A stretch of 64,000 nucleotides of DNA from Agrobacterium tumefaciens (GCF_009649785.1 NZ_WJOK01000011.1:109656-173655), one strand, 5' to 3'. Positions 1 through 9,030 are shown, numbered from the stretch's first letter. Notes: generated from the letters alone by a model not told the origin. A program made the numbers and translations.

Positions 1-317
1 TAAGGTTTTCAGCGCTTCAAACGCCGGTCTGTCCCGGAGCGTAAACAGGAGTATTTTTTAATCGTCTTTATCTCACCGGCAAGCAAATGCTTGGATATGG
101 GCGAACCCGAATAGGACAATTGCGAACAGCCGCTCGATGCGACAGAGCTGAAGCAACAAATGCAGCGGCCGGCTGCCACCCCCCTCGCAAGACTGGTTCA
201 GGGACATGGAGATGCCAGTTTTGTTGTGAGCGAAGAGGCCGACATATCGAAGCGGCGGTGATACGATAAAAACCGATTGCAGCCCCAGGGATCGATGATA
301 TCTCGGCGCGACCACCA
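1..317. other. no recognisable gene
   Basis: This stretch lies downstream of the AraC-family gene. Short open frames exist on both strands (for example 87-269 plus and 68-346 minus), but none has a recognisable protein pattern or a convincing ribosome binding site. I see no terminator hairpin with a T run. It may hold the edge of a decayed gene, but nothing can be named. Confidence 0.5.
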
Positions 318-1256
318 TTAAATGGACTTAACCGGCACTCCTCCAATGACAGACTTGGCTCTTATGCGCGCGGCCTTTCGGTAGGCCCGGGGCGTGAGCC
401 CCATCTCCATCCGGAAATAGCGATTGAAGTTCGACAGGTTGTTGAAGCCCGCCTCGAAACAGATATCGGTGATCGATATTTCGGTCTCCGCGAGAAGGGT
501 TCTTGCTCGCCAGACGCGGACGGATCGGCTGTAGTCAGAAAAGTTCATGCCGGTTAGACGCCGAAAGGCACGCGAGAAGGCGGACGGCTCGAAACCAACC
601 ATCGCAGCCACTTCATGCATCTGCGCACCAGGATCCGATTGCAGGATCTGGATTGCCTGGTCGATCCGGCGGTGCCTGCGGTCCGACACCTGGTTATAGA
701 CCGCTATGAAGTGTTCGCTGGCGAGCAACCTCTTTTCGGTGGCCGCTTCGATTGCCTCCAGTATCTCTAAAAACAGCCCGAGCCCACCACGGTGTCCCAC
801 CGCGTGAAGCTCGAGAATCTTCGCTCCAATCAAGAGCGCGTCGGCGCCCAGAACCTCGATCCCCCGTTGGGCCAGAGGCTTCAGCCGGTGGAGCACTTCG
901 AACTCAGGGCATACTGCGCGAATACCGATCAGGGCATCCGCGTCGAATTGCAGGACCATGTCTCGGCCTGGCAAAGCCGGTGCACCGGGTGTGATCCAGT
1001 TGTGCGGCAGATTTGTCCCGGTGAGCACCAGATGCCCGGGCCGAAACGGGCCGATATAGTCCCCCACATAAGCAAATCCTGAAGCGTCAGGGATGAAGTG
1101 AATCTCCCATTCGGGATGATAGTTCCAGATGCAGATCGGATTGGGATAGTCGTCCCTCCGGATCAGATAGGAAGCGCCTCCGGGTAAGACGATCTGCTCG
1201 CGCGTGGCGGTGAAAGTCTCAGAGACTGTTTGAGGAAAGTCTGATGCAATAGGCAT
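318..1256 (-). CDS. AraC-family transcriptional regulator
   Basis: A 312-residue regulator. The N-terminal half (about residues 20-120) looks like an AraC cupin sensor, with a WEIHF segment and GHLVLTG turns. The C-terminal hundred residues carry two helix-turn-helix motifs: the first around MHEVAAMVGFEPSAFSRAFR, the second around ITDICFEAGFNNLSNFNRYF, ending in the usual LTPRAYRK. The start gives the normal AraC length. It is divergent from the sugar/polyol ABC operon beginning at 1392, so it is probably that operon's activator with a sugar or polyol as inducer; this is inferred from position. A pair of ACTAGT repeats between the genes is a candidate binding site. Confidence 0.9.
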   Translation of the reverse strand: MPIASDFPQTVSETFTATREQIVLPGGASYLIRRDDYPNPICIWNYHPEWEIHFIPDASGFAYVGDYIGPFRPGHLVLTGTNLPHNWITPGAPALPGRDMVLQFDADALIGIRAVCPEFEVLHRLKPLAQRGIEVLGADALLIGAKILELHAVGHRGGLGLFLEILEAIEAATEKRLLASEHFIAVYNQVSDRRHRRIDQAIQILQSDPGAQMHEVAAMVGFEPSAFSRAFRRLTGMNFSDYSRSVRVWRARTLLAETEISITDICFEAGFNNLSNFNRYFRMEMGLTPRAYRKAARIRAKSVIGGVPVKSI

Positions 1257-1295
1257 TCAATTGCTCATGTTACAGCGCACAAATGTCAATATAAT

Positions 1296-1323
1296 ACTAG
1301 TTCTGTGACGGAGGCAAACTAGT
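1296..1323. promoter_or_regulatory. ACTAGT direct repeat in divergent promoter region
   Basis: Two identical palindromic hexamers ACTAGT (1296-1301 and 1318-1323) are spaced 22 bp start to start, about two helical turns, between the divergent AraC gene and the ABC operon. A TATAAT hexamer lies at 1290-1295. AraC-type regulators commonly bind such direct repeats, so this is a plausible operator; binding is inference only. Confidence 0.35.
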
Positions 1324-1391
1324 ACGCGCCCGTCGCTTGCGTAAATGTGGGCTGGTCGATGGCAAGGGAGTTGCCATTCAGGGAGGACATC

Positions 1392-2642
1392 ATGACACTC
1401 AACGCTCTCCGCGCCGGTTGCGCGGTTATCGCCATATTTGCAGCATCCAGCGCTTTTGCCGCCGCACAATGCACCAGCGACGTGCGTGTCCTGGCGCAGC
1501 CGCGCGATGGACTGACCCTTCTCGAAAAATATGTCGATGAGTTCGAAGAGCTCTCCGGCGCAGGCTTCGAGATCAGTTATCTCAACGAGAACGATCGCCG
1601 CGCGAAGTCGCAGGCCGACGCCTCGACGGTCGGAAGCTTCAACGTGTATTATGTTGACGAAGCCAATCTGGCGCTTTTTGCCTCGTCTGGCTGGATCGTC
1701 CCGCTTGATGGCTTTTATCCATCCGAATACGACTACAAAGACTTCGACGCCGGTATGCGCGCAGCTGCGACCTATGACGGCAAAGAGTGGTTTGCGCCTG
1801 TGCAGGGCGGTGGCGACCTGATGGTCTACCGTACCGACCTCCTGGAAAAGGCAGGCATCGCGCCGCCGAAGACCTGGGACGAATATTTTGCAGCCGTGCA
1901 GAAGCTGCATGATCCGGCCAACGGCGTCTACGGCACTGCGCTTCGCGGACAGCGCGGTTCAGGCGCCAACGTCTGGCGCTGGATGCCGTTCTTCAAAGCA
2001 AACGGCGGCGAGTGGTTCAAGGACGGCAAGCCGGCCTTCAATTCGGATGCCGCGGTAAAGGCGACCGAAACCTATCTCGAACTCTTCAAATATTCGGCGC
2101 CGGGCACGCAGACCGGCTCTTGGGACGAGTCCACCGGCGCCTTCCGCTCCGGCAAGGTGGCGATCATCATCGAATCCGCACCCCTTGGCGGCATGTCCGT
2201 CGACAAGGCACAGAGCCAGGTTGCAGACAAGGTTGCGTTCTCCGTTCCGCCGTCGCCGCTGCCGGGGGCCGGTTACGCCCATGGTTTTGCAATCGCGTCC
2301 AAGGCCAACAAGACAGATGAGGAAAAGGCCTGCGCTGGTCTCTTTGTTGCCTGGGCAACATCCAAGGAACAGGAAGCCCGCCGCCTCGCCGCCGGCCAGC
2401 CGGGCGAGTTGACGCGCACAAGCACCTATCAGAGCCCGGAATACGCCAAGACCTTTGGCCAGAACCTTGCCGACGCCATGGCGGCGACCGGTCAAAAGAC
2501 CACCGTCACCTTCTGGCAGGATCCGCGCTGGCAGGAATTGGGCAACCAGTGGGGCATCATGCTGGAAGAGCTGATCACCGGTAGCCGCACTGACATCAAG
2601 GCGACGCTGAACGACCTCGAAGCCTTCGCAGCCAAACTCTGA
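1392..2642 (+). CDS. ABC sugar/polyol importer, family 1 binding protein
   Basis: A 416-residue periplasmic solute-binding protein that starts a sugar-type ABC importer. I chose the ATG at 1392 because AGGGAGG lies just upstream and because it gives a clean Sec signal peptide (MTLNALRAG, hydrophobic core, SSAFAAAQ cleavage region). An in-frame ATG at 1347 would bury this signal. The mature protein has the family-1 pattern (YRTDLLEKAGI followed by PKTWDEYFAAVQKL). It is followed by two MalF/MalG-type permeases, a polyol-type dehydrogenase and a UgpC-like ATPase, so a sugar or sugar alcohol is the likely ligand. The ligand cannot be read from sequence. Confidence 0.9.
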   Translation: MTLNALRAGCAVIAIFAASSAFAAAQCTSDVRVLAQPRDGLTLLEKYVDEFEELSGAGFEISYLNENDRRAKSQADASTVGSFNVYYVDEANLALFASSGWIVPLDGFYPSEYDYKDFDAGMRAAATYDGKEWFAPVQGGGDLMVYRTDLLEKAGIAPPKTWDEYFAAVQKLHDPANGVYGTALRGQRGSGANVWRWMPFFKANGGEWFKDGKPAFNSDAAVKATETYLELFKYSAPGTQTGSWDESTGAFRSGKVAIIIESAPLGGMSVDKAQSQVADKVAFSVPPSPLPGAGYAHGFAIASKANKTDEEKACAGLFVAWATSKEQEARRLAAGQPGELTRTSTYQSPEYAKTFGQNLADAMAATGQKTTVTFWQDPRWQELGNQWGIMLEELITGSRTDIKATLNDLEAFAAKL

Positions 2643-2662
2643 CGCCTCCCAAGCCGTCTGAC

Positions 2663-2684
2663 GGGCGCGTCTGATGACGCGCCC
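2663..2684 (+). other. intercistronic stem-loop after binding-protein gene
   Basis: GGGCGCGTC (2663-2671), loop TGAT, then GACGCGCCC (2676-2684) form a perfect 9-bp stem, followed by CCTTTT. It lies between the binding-protein gene and the first permease. It probably stabilises the upstream message or partly terminates, giving excess binding protein. The alternative permease ATG at 2674 falls inside the loop, which argues for the start at 2710. Confidence 0.6.
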
Positions 2685-2709
2685 CCTTTTGCCAATCCGA
2701 GGATCTGCC

Positions 2710-3573
2710 ATGCGCCGAGGCCGCTCGCTGCCTTACGTCTTTCTTGGGCCCAGTTTGGGTATCCTGATCATTCTGGCGCTCGTGCCGACGATCTACGCTA
2801 TCAATATATCCCTGCAGAACCGGACCCTTTCGGCACCCGATGCAGACTATGTCTGGTTAGCCAATTATCTGGCGCTGTTTTCGGATGCCCGTTTCCTGAA
2901 CGCGCTCTGGGTATCTTTCAAGTGGGAGGTCATCAGCGTCTCGTTGACCATGGTGACGGGGGTTGCGCTCGGGATTGCCATGTTCGAGGCAGCGAGCCCC
3001 CGTATGCGCAACGTCCTCTGCGTGCTCTTCATCATTCCCGTTCTCCTGCCACGCGTGTGCGCCGCTTTTGTGTGGAAGTTCGCCTTTCATCCGCTCTACG
3101 GCGCGCTGACCTGGCCGGTCAGGGAGCTCACCGGCATCACGCCCGACATTCTGTCGACGCCGCTCGGCGCCCTCCTTGCTGTTGCTTTCGTCGATGTCTG
3201 GCAATGGGGCTTGTTCTTTTCAGTGATCATCTTGAAGCTTCTCGAATCCCTGCCGCCTCAGCCGCTGGAAGCCGCACGCATAGATCGGGCGACCCGCTTC
3301 GAAATCCATCGTTTCGTGACCCTGCCGATGCTGAAAGCACCCTTGATCAGTCTGCTGCTGGTCAAGGCGATCGAGAGTCTTCGCTCCTTCGACCTCGTTT
3401 ACGTCATGACGCGCGGCGGTCCCGGCATCTCAACCGAGACGCTTGACATGTATGCCTATTCCCAAGGCTTCATAGAAGCCGGCAAGATCTCCTATGCGTC
3501 CTCCATGGCCGTCATCATGATGGTCCTGACCATCGTCACCTTTACCTTTACCTGGAAGAGGCTGAACCGATGA
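2710..3573 (+). CDS. ABC sugar importer permease, MalF type
   Basis: A 287-residue inner-membrane permease with about six transmembrane segments (first near LGILIILALVPTIYAI). The cytoplasmic EAA loop reads EAARIDRATRFEIHRF followed by VTLPML; the usual glycine after the aspartate is arginine here. The ATG at 2710 has GAGG upstream and lies outside the intercistronic hairpin, whereas an earlier ATG at 2674 lies inside it. The stop overlaps the next permease start by ATGA, so the two are translationally coupled. It pairs with the next protein to form the channel of the 1392-6491 importer. Confidence 0.88.
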   Translation: MRRGRSLPYVFLGPSLGILIILALVPTIYAINISLQNRTLSAPDADYVWLANYLALFSDARFLNALWVSFKWEVISVSLTMVTGVALGIAMFEAASPRMRNVLCVLFIIPVLLPRVCAAFVWKFAFHPLYGALTWPVRELTGITPDILSTPLGALLAVAFVDVWQWGLFFSVIILKLLESLPPQPLEAARIDRATRFEIHRFVTLPMLKAPLISLLLVKAIESLRSFDLVYVMTRGGPGISTETLDMYAYSQGFIEAGKISYASSMAVIMMVLTIVTFTFTWKRLNR

Positions 3574-4388
3574 AGATATCCACCTTTCTGCTCAGGCTTT
3601 TGTTGGTTCTTGCCGCTGCACTTGTCGTGCTGCCACTCCTATGGACCCTGCTAAACGCCTTCAAGACCAATGCCGATCTGCTGGTGTCAACGCCAAAGCT
3701 TATCTTCCAGCCTGTCTTCGACAATATGAGTTATGTGCTCAATCGCCGCTCGGTGGCGCGCGCACTTACCAATTCGTTGATCATCTGCTCGAGTGCGGTC
3801 GTGCTTGGCGCCGTACTCGGTGTACCGGCGGCCTATGTGATCGCCCGGTTCAAGAACAGGATCACGGCGGAGGCGCAGTTCTTCGTTCTGTCGCTGCGCT
3901 TTCTGCCGCCCGTCGCGATCGCTATTCCCATGCTGGTCATCTGGCTCGGTCTTGATCTCTATGACACCCGGCTGTCGCTGATCGTGACCTATCTCATTGT
4001 GACAGCCTCGATCACCATCTGGCTTTCCGTGCCGGCTTTCGAGCGTGTCAGCCTTCACGTTGAAGAAGCTGCCCGGGTGGATGGGCTTGGCCCATATGCG
4101 ACCTTCTTCCGCATCGCCCTGCCGATTGCCCGTTTCCAGGTCTTCGGCGCCATTGCCTTCTCCTTCGTCCTTGTCTGGAACGAGTTCCTGCTTGCCATGA
4201 TGCTCACGACCTCGAAGGCAAAGACCCTGCCGATCATCGCGTCCGAGATGTCGCAGCTCGGCATGAATGTGCCCTGGGGAATTCTGAACGCCGCCGTCGT
4301 CCTGTTGTCGCTGCCACCGCTGATCCTGCTCGGAGTGCTTGCCGGTGGCCTCAACGCCGCATTTTCCAAGAAAACTGACCAAGGTTGA
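3570..4388 (+). CDS. ABC sugar importer permease, MalG type
   Basis: A 272-residue permease, second half of the transmembrane heterodimer. It has an N-terminal membrane helix (LLLVLAAALVVLPLLW) with the periplasmic loop typical of MalG proteins, and an intact EAA loop (EEAARVDGLGPYATFFRIAL), which docks on the ATPase. It overlaps the preceding gene by four bases and lies seven bases before the dehydrogenase gene, so it is part of the same operon. Confidence 0.9.
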   Translation: MKISTFLLRLLLVLAAALVVLPLLWTLLNAFKTNADLLVSTPKLIFQPVFDNMSYVLNRRSVARALTNSLIICSSAVVLGAVLGVPAAYVIARFKNRITAEAQFFVLSLRFLPPVAIAIPMLVIWLGLDLYDTRLSLIVTYLIVTASITIWLSVPAFERVSLHVEEAARVDGLGPYATFFRIALPIARFQVFGAIAFSFVLVWNEFLLAMMLTTSKAKTLPIIASEMSQLGMNVPWGILNAAVVLLSLPPLILLGVLAGGLNAAFSKKTDQG

Positions 4389-4395
4389 CTGACCC

Positions 4396-5442
4396 ATGAA
4401 AGCACTTGTCCTCGAACATGTCGGCGAACTTTCCCTGCGCGATATCGAAATTCCTCAAGAGTTGGGGCCGGATGACGTTCGCATTCGTATCCATACTGTT
4501 GGCGTCTGCGGCAGCGACGTACACTATTACACCCATGGTCGCATCGGTGACTTCGTCGTGAACGCGCCCATGGTTCTCGGCCACGAGGCAGCAGGAACCG
4601 TCACCGAGACCGGCGCCAACGTCACCCATCTGAAGCCCGGCGACCGCGTCTGCATGGAACCGGGCATCCCCGATCCGAAATCGCGTGCGTCGCGGCTCGG
4701 CCTCTACAATGTTGATCCTGCCGTGACATTCTGGGCAACGCCGCCGGTGCACGGCGTCTTGTGCCCGGAGACAGTCCATCCGGCAAGCTTCACATACAAG
4801 CTGCCTGACAATGTCTCCTTCGCCGAAGGCGCGATGGTTGAACCATTTGCCGTGGGCATGCAGGCGGCCGCCCGGGCGAAGATCACGCCCGGCGATACGG
4901 CGGTTGTTACAGGCTGCGGAACCATCGGCATCATGGTGGCACTGGCTGCCCTTGCCGGCGGCTGCTCGCGAGTGCTGATCTCGGACATTTCCGCAACAAA
5001 ACTTAAACTGGCCGAAAGTTATGGCGGCATCACTGGTATCAACCTCAAGGAGGTCGATGTCATTGAGACCGTCAACGAGGCGACAGAAGGCTGGGGAGCC
5101 GATATCGTCTTTGAATGCTCCGGCGCACCGGCCGCGGTCCGTGATCTCTTCAAGGTCGTGCGCCCGGGCGGAACAGTCGTTATCGTCGGTCTGCCGCCCG
5201 AACCCGTCGCGGTAGACCTTGCGGCGGCCTGCTTCCGCGAATGCCGTATTGAAACGGTTTTCCGCTACGCCAACGTGTTTGACCGTGCACTGGCGCTGAT
5301 CGCCGCAGGCAAGGTCGACCTGAAGCCATTGGTTTCCGGCACCTATGCCTTTGATCAATCGATCAAGGCCTTCGAAAGGGCGGCCGAAGGCCGGCCAGAG
5401 GACGTAAAGCTGCAGATCGTCGTGGACGGGGAGACGAAGTGA
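4396..5442 (+). CDS. zinc-dependent polyol dehydrogenase (sorbitol/xylitol DH-like)
   Basis: A 348-residue medium-chain dehydrogenase. Catalytic zinc ligands are visible in [10 protein letters not shown] and LGHEAAG; the Rossmann motif is GCGTIG, with an acidic ISDIS strand end that favours NAD over NADP. The four-cysteine structural-zinc cluster of ordinary alcohol dehydrogenases is absent from the lobe around residues 90-125, as in sorbitol dehydrogenases. It probably oxidises an imported polyol to a ketose. Location between transporter genes supports this; sorbitol, xylitol and L-iditol cannot be told apart. Its TGA overlaps the next ATG (TGATG). Confidence 0.85.
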   Translation: MKALVLEHVGELSLRDIEIPQELGPDDVRIRIHTVGVCGSDVHYYTHGRIGDFVVNAPMVLGHEAAGTVTETGANVTHLKPGDRVCMEPGIPDPKSRASRLGLYNVDPAVTFWATPPVHGVLCPETVHPASFTYKLPDNVSFAEGAMVEPFAVGMQAAARAKITPGDTAVVTGCGTIGIMVALAALAGGCSRVLISDISATKLKLAESYGGITGINLKEVDVIETVNEATEGWGADIVFECSGAPAAVRDLFKVVRPGGTVVIVGLPPEPVAVDLAAACFRECRIETVFRYANVFDRALALIAAGKVDLKPLVSGTYAFDQSIKAFERAAEGRPEDVKLQIVVDGETK

Positions 5443-6491
5443 TGGCCACTGTTGAGTGCCGGGGGATCAGGAAAGTCTATGGTTCGCTTGAGGTCATGCG
5501 GGATTTTGACCTGAAGATCGACAACCACGAATTCGTCGTCTTTCTCGGCCCGTCAGGCTGCGGAAAATCCACCATGCTGCGGATGATTGCCGGGCTTGAA
5601 GAGATTTCAGGCGGGGATCTGCTCATCGGTGGCGAGCGGATGAACGATCGCGATCCGGGTGACCGGGGCATCGCGATGGTGTTCCAGAACTACGCGCTTT
5701 ACCCCCATATGAGCGTGCGGGACAATATCACTTTCGGTCTCGAGAGGGCCGGAATAGGAAAAGCCGCGATCGATCAGCGCCTGGCGCCTGTGGTCGACGC
5801 GCTCGGTCTTGGCGTCTATCTTGCGCGCAAGCCGACGGAACTGTCCGGCGGACAGCAGCAGCGAGTGGCCATCGCCCGCGCCATGATCAAGACCCCGGAG
5901 GTCTTCCTGTTTGACGAACCGCTTTCAAACCTTGATGCCAAGCTGCGCGGCAGCCTGCGGGTCGAGATCGCGCGCCTCCACCGCGACCTGAAAACGACAA
6001 GCATATATGTCACTCACGACCAACTCGAAGCCATGACGCTTGCCGACCGTATTGTCCTGATGAAGGACGGCCGTATTGAGCAGATGGGCACGCCCGAAGA
6101 AATTTATCAGGCGCCTCGGACAGTGTTTGCTGCCGGCTTCATAGGCACACCGAACATGAATTTTCTTCAGTTGCAGATGACGCAGGAGTGGCTGGGCGAC
6201 AATCTTGTCAGGTTTACAGCTCCGGCAGGCCTCCGTTCCGGTGAGGTTACCGTTGGAATTCGGCCCGGATCATTTCGCATAAACCAGGATGCTCAAGCCT
6301 TTCGCGGCACCGTCGAGCGGAACGAGTTCCACGGTGAGACACGTCTGATCTGCCTGAAAAACGACCGCCACGAGATCAATATTTCTGTTCCTGCGGACAT
6401 AAGACCCGCCATCGGCGAGGTGCTTGGTGTTGAAGTGGCATCGTCCGACCTACACGTGTTTGATCCCGGCACGGGACTGAGGTTGATTTAA
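5442..6491 (+). CDS. ABC sugar importer ATPase, UgpC/MalK type
   Basis: A 349-residue ATPase. Walker A is GPSGCGKST, the signature is LSGGQQQRVAIARA, Walker B is VFLFDEPLSNLD and the H-loop is YVTHDQLEAMTLADRI. A C-terminal TOBE-like domain follows from about residue 235, typical of the CUT1 sugar importer family. The ATG at 5442 overlaps the dehydrogenase stop; a GTG one codon earlier is possible. It powers the preceding permeases and closes the operon. Confidence 0.92.
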   Translation: MATVECRGIRKVYGSLEVMRDFDLKIDNHEFVVFLGPSGCGKSTMLRMIAGLEEISGGDLLIGGERMNDRDPGDRGIAMVFQNYALYPHMSVRDNITFGLERAGIGKAAIDQRLAPVVDALGLGVYLARKPTELSGGQQQRVAIARAMIKTPEVFLFDEPLSNLDAKLRGSLRVEIARLHRDLKTTSIYVTHDQLEAMTLADRIVLMKDGRIEQMGTPEEIYQAPRTVFAAGFIGTPNMNFLQLQMTQEWLGDNLVRFTAPAGLRSGEVTVGIRPGSFRINQDAQAFRGTVERNEFHGETRLICLKNDRHEINISVPADIRPAIGEVLGVEVASSDLHVFDPGTGLRLI

Positions 6492-6719
6492 ACCCACTCA
6501 GGTGGGACCTTCAATCACGTCGCGCAGGGCAACTGGACGCCTACAATCCGCCTGGCCTTTTGCGGATGGCCTGTGACCGGGGCCGCAAAACGTCCTTTAA
6601 TCCTGGTAGGGTCGGTTACCCTGAAGAGACGGGCAGCGCCAAGCATTCGCGGACGAGCAATTCATTGGGATATTGAAAGAGCAGTATAGCGGCTGATATC
6701 AGCCGTAAACACGCAATAT
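6492..6719. other. gap downstream of polyol importer operon
   Basis: About 230 bases with no credible gene. It leads into the decayed ABC exporter fragment that begins near 6720 and may contain a more heavily mutated part of the same gene, but I could not align any of it. No clear terminator with a T run was found after the ATPase gene. Confidence 0.4.
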
Positions 6720-7015
6720 GCAGGCTGCGATTTATGACCGAACGGTTGCCATACCGAGCGGCCTTACCCGTGACGTCGGCAAGCATGACCTAAATTTCTC
6801 GGGCGGTGAAAGACGGCCAATTGCCATGGCAAGAACCTTCTTCTGGTCCTGCTCTTATTTTCCTTACTGAGGCCAGCCCAGCGTGAAACGACGGAACCGA
6901 CAGCCCGTGCCGGCGACGTCACTATAACCGCGATCACCCATCGTACAGCATTAATCACTATGAAGGATCAAGTGATCAACTGAGGCGGCAGAGAGATGAG
7001 GCCGCAGCAAAAATG
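6720..7015 (+). pseudogene. remnant of ABC exporter ATPase domain (Atm1/MsbA type)
   Basis: Translated across several frames, the plus strand shows in correct order the hallmarks of an exporter-type nucleotide-binding domain. Near 6775-6835 it reads DVGKHDLNFSGGERRPIAMA (signature motif), in another frame PALIFLTEASPA (Walker B, with the aspartate changed to threonine), then near 6915-6975 ITAITHRTALIT (H-loop), then from 6980 LRRQRDEAAAKM, which resembles the C-terminal tail of Atm1-like half transporters. In-frame stops and frameshifts separate the pieces and the Walker A end is missing. It is a dead fragment of a gene once upstream of the next operon. Confidence 0.7.
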
Positions 7016-7260
7016 CGGGCGGGCATACACGAAATGGATCGGCGGATGTACTGCCCGCTGTTGATGTATTCACGCCATCAAAAGAGCAAACGAAATATTC
7101 AGTTGAACTCTCGTGAGAGTTTCAATCCGGCGGCGCTTGAAATCATCGTCGCTGTCCGTTTCGGACACATCCTGACAACGGCTCAGCATCCCCCGATTCA
7201 ACGGCAGAAGTAACCCCGTAATTTTAGCGATCCGGCTGGTCGCTTAAATCTTTCTCATTC

Positions 7261-7275
7261 GACCAATAAATGGTC
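7261..7275. promoter_or_regulatory. GACCA-N5-TGGTC inverted repeat
   Basis: An imperfect operator-like palindrome: GACCA (7261-7265), spacer ATAAA, TGGTC (7271-7275), continuing into GGTCAAA. The same TTTGAC core recurs in direct orientation in the tandem repeats at 7348-7383. Both could be sites for the DeoR-type regulator of this operon; no binding data. Confidence 0.35.
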
Positions 7276-7328
7276 AAATCCCACAAATTGCATCGAACCA
7301 AAAGCGCGATTCTTGCAAGAAATCGAGA

Positions 7329-7346
7329 TTGGCACGCTGTTTGCTT
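7329..7346 (+). promoter_or_regulatory. sigma-54 (-24/-12) promoter
   Basis: TTGGCACG, four bases CTGT, then TTGCTT, matches the sigma-54 consensus (YTGGCACG-N4-TTGCW), with GG and GC separated by exactly ten bases. It lies about 60 bases before the binding-protein ATG of the ethanolamine-lyase operon. Sigma-54 control would fit an operon whose last enzyme releases ammonia. No sigma-54 activator gene is in the window, so the activator would be encoded elsewhere (for example NtrC). Confidence 0.65.
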
Positions 7347-7347
7347 G

Positions 7348-7383
7348 TGACTGATTTGACCGTTTTGACTGATTTGACGGTTT
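7348..7383 (+). repeat. tandem 18-bp direct repeats near the transcription start
   Basis: Two head-to-tail copies, TGACTGATTTGACCGTTT (7348-7365) and TGACTGATTTGACGGTTT (7366-7383), differ at one base. They start directly after the -12 element and so overlap the predicted transcription start, a position suited to repression. The DeoR regulator encoded within the operon (12853-13614) is the obvious candidate to bind them. Confidence 0.6.
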
Positions 7384-7408
7384 ATTCAAAATAGAAAAGG
7401 GGAACTCG

Positions 7409-8992
7409 ATGGGTTCAGAATTCAGTCGTCGTCGCTTCCTGCAAGGATCCGCGGGCGCAGCCGCCGTCGCTGGCTACATGCAGATCAATCCTGACTTCTT
7501 CATCTCGCCGGCCTTCGCACAGGCCGGCAAGACCATGACGTTCCTGTCGGCCGAAAACATTACCGGCAACTGGGACCCGACCGCTCATACGACACTTTCT
7601 CAGAAGAATATCGAAGGTTTCGTCATGGGCTTTCTTACCCGCACGCCGATGAAACTCGATGATCCCGGCGCGGTCGTCTACGAACTGGCCACCGACATCA
7701 AGCTGCTTGACCCGCACCGGCTACAGATCAAGCTGCGCGAAGGTATCGTCTTCCATGACGGCAAGCCGTTCAAGGCGGAAGACGTCAAGGCAACCTTCGA
7801 ATACGGCTCCAGGGCAGATCGTCCGGCGCAGTGGTATCCCGGCCCGACCGAGACGCTGACGATCGAAACACCGGACGATTACACCGTCATCGTCGACACA
7901 TCCAAGGGCGGCTATCCGGCCCATCTCTTCATCTTTCTTGCATCCTTCCTGCCGATCATGTCGGCCAAGGATGTCGCCGGCGGCCCCGGCGGCCCGCTCT
8001 CCCAGCGGCTCAACGGCACCGGTCCTTTCAAATTCGTCGAACAGCGCGGCAACGACACCGTGATGCAAGCCTATGACGGCTACTTCAAGGGCAAGCCAGC
8101 CATTCCCGGCATCAACTTCACTTTCACAGGCGACTCCACCACCCGTATGTTGTCGCTGATGAACGGCCAGGCTTCGATCGTTGAACGTCTGGAGCCTGAA
8201 CAGGTTGACACGATCAAGGACAATCCGGCGATTTTCATCAACAAGGTCGTTTCGGTCGAGAACAAGTATCTGTGGTTCCGCTGCTCGAAACCGCCTTTCG
8301 ACGATCCGCGTATCCGTCTTGCCGCCTGCCATTCGATCGATCGCGACATGATCATGGAACTGATGGGCTCGGCCGGCCATGCCTCGTCGAATTTCGTCTC
8401 GCCGGTCAAATTCGGCTATGTCGATCTGGCGAACTACCCGAAATTCGACCCCGAGAAGGCCCAGGCCCTGCTCGCCGAAGCCGGTTTCCCAAACGGCAAG
8501 GGCCTGCCGCCACTTGAATACATCACGTCCGTCGGCTTCTATCCGAAGACCAAGGAATATGGCGAGATGCTGACCGCCATGCTGCAGGAGCAGGGATTTA
8601 ACGTCAGCCTGACCGTGCTTGAACCTGCGGCCTGGAACGAGCAACTGTACCATCGCCCCGGCGGCGGCCCGGGCCATATGGTCGATTGCGGCTGGTCGAC
8701 AGCGTCTCCGGAACCGGATCTGGTCCTGCGCACCCATTTCCATTCCACCTCGCACCGCATCTGCGGCATTGAGGACAAGGAGATCGATGCCAGCCTCGAT
8801 AAGGAACGTTCGGCACCGACGCTGGAAGAGCGCAAGAAGATCCTTCAGGAAGAGACCATGCCTCTCATCACCGCCAAGATGCCGGCACTCTCGCTGTTCA
8901 CATCCGTGATGATCCACGCAATGCAGAAGGACTTTGAGGGCATGTACATCTATCCCGACGGGTCGATCGACGCGGCCAAACCTGCTGCCTGA
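7409..8992 (+). CDS. ABC importer, family 5 binding protein (Tat-exported)
   Basis: A 527-residue periplasmic binding protein of the dipeptide/oligopeptide/nickel family. The N-terminus has a Tat signal (SRRRFLQGSAGAAAVAG, mature region after AFAQA). The mature protein shows the family pattern: LREGIVFHDGKPFKAEDVK near residue 110, LNGTGPFKFVEQ near residue 200 and AQALLAEAGFPNGKG near residue 350. AAAAGGGGAAC precedes the ATG. It opens a long operon ending in eutBC and probably captures the compound whose breakdown yields ethanolamine or an amino alcohol. The ligand is unknown; peptide annotation would be a family default. Confidence 0.9.
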   Translation: MGSEFSRRRFLQGSAGAAAVAGYMQINPDFFISPAFAQAGKTMTFLSAENITGNWDPTAHTTLSQKNIEGFVMGFLTRTPMKLDDPGAVVYELATDIKLLDPHRLQIKLREGIVFHDGKPFKAEDVKATFEYGSRADRPAQWYPGPTETLTIETPDDYTVIVDTSKGGYPAHLFIFLASFLPIMSAKDVAGGPGGPLSQRLNGTGPFKFVEQRGNDTVMQAYDGYFKGKPAIPGINFTFTGDSTTRMLSLMNGQASIVERLEPEQVDTIKDNPAIFINKVVSVENKYLWFRCSKPPFDDPRIRLAACHSIDRDMIMELMGSAGHASSNFVSPVKFGYVDLANYPKFDPEKAQALLAEAGFPNGKGLPPLEYITSVGFYPKTKEYGEMLTAMLQEQGFNVSLTVLEPAAWNEQLYHRPGGGPGHMVDCGWSTASPEPDLVLRTHFHSTSHRICGIEDKEIDASLDKERSAPTLEERKKILQEETMPLITAKMPALSLFTSVMIHAMQKDFEGMYIYPDGSIDAAKPAA

Positions 8993-9002
8993 CCGTGATC
9001 AG

Positions 9003-9030
9003 CCACACGCCGCGATCAGGCGGCGTGTGG
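9003..9030 (+). other. intercistronic stem-loop after binding-protein gene
   Basis: CCACACGCCGC (9003-9013), six-base loop, GCGGCGTGTGG (9020-9030): a perfect 11-bp stem with no T run. It sits between the binding-protein gene and the first permease and likely protects the upstream message from 3' decay rather than terminating. Confidence 0.65.
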
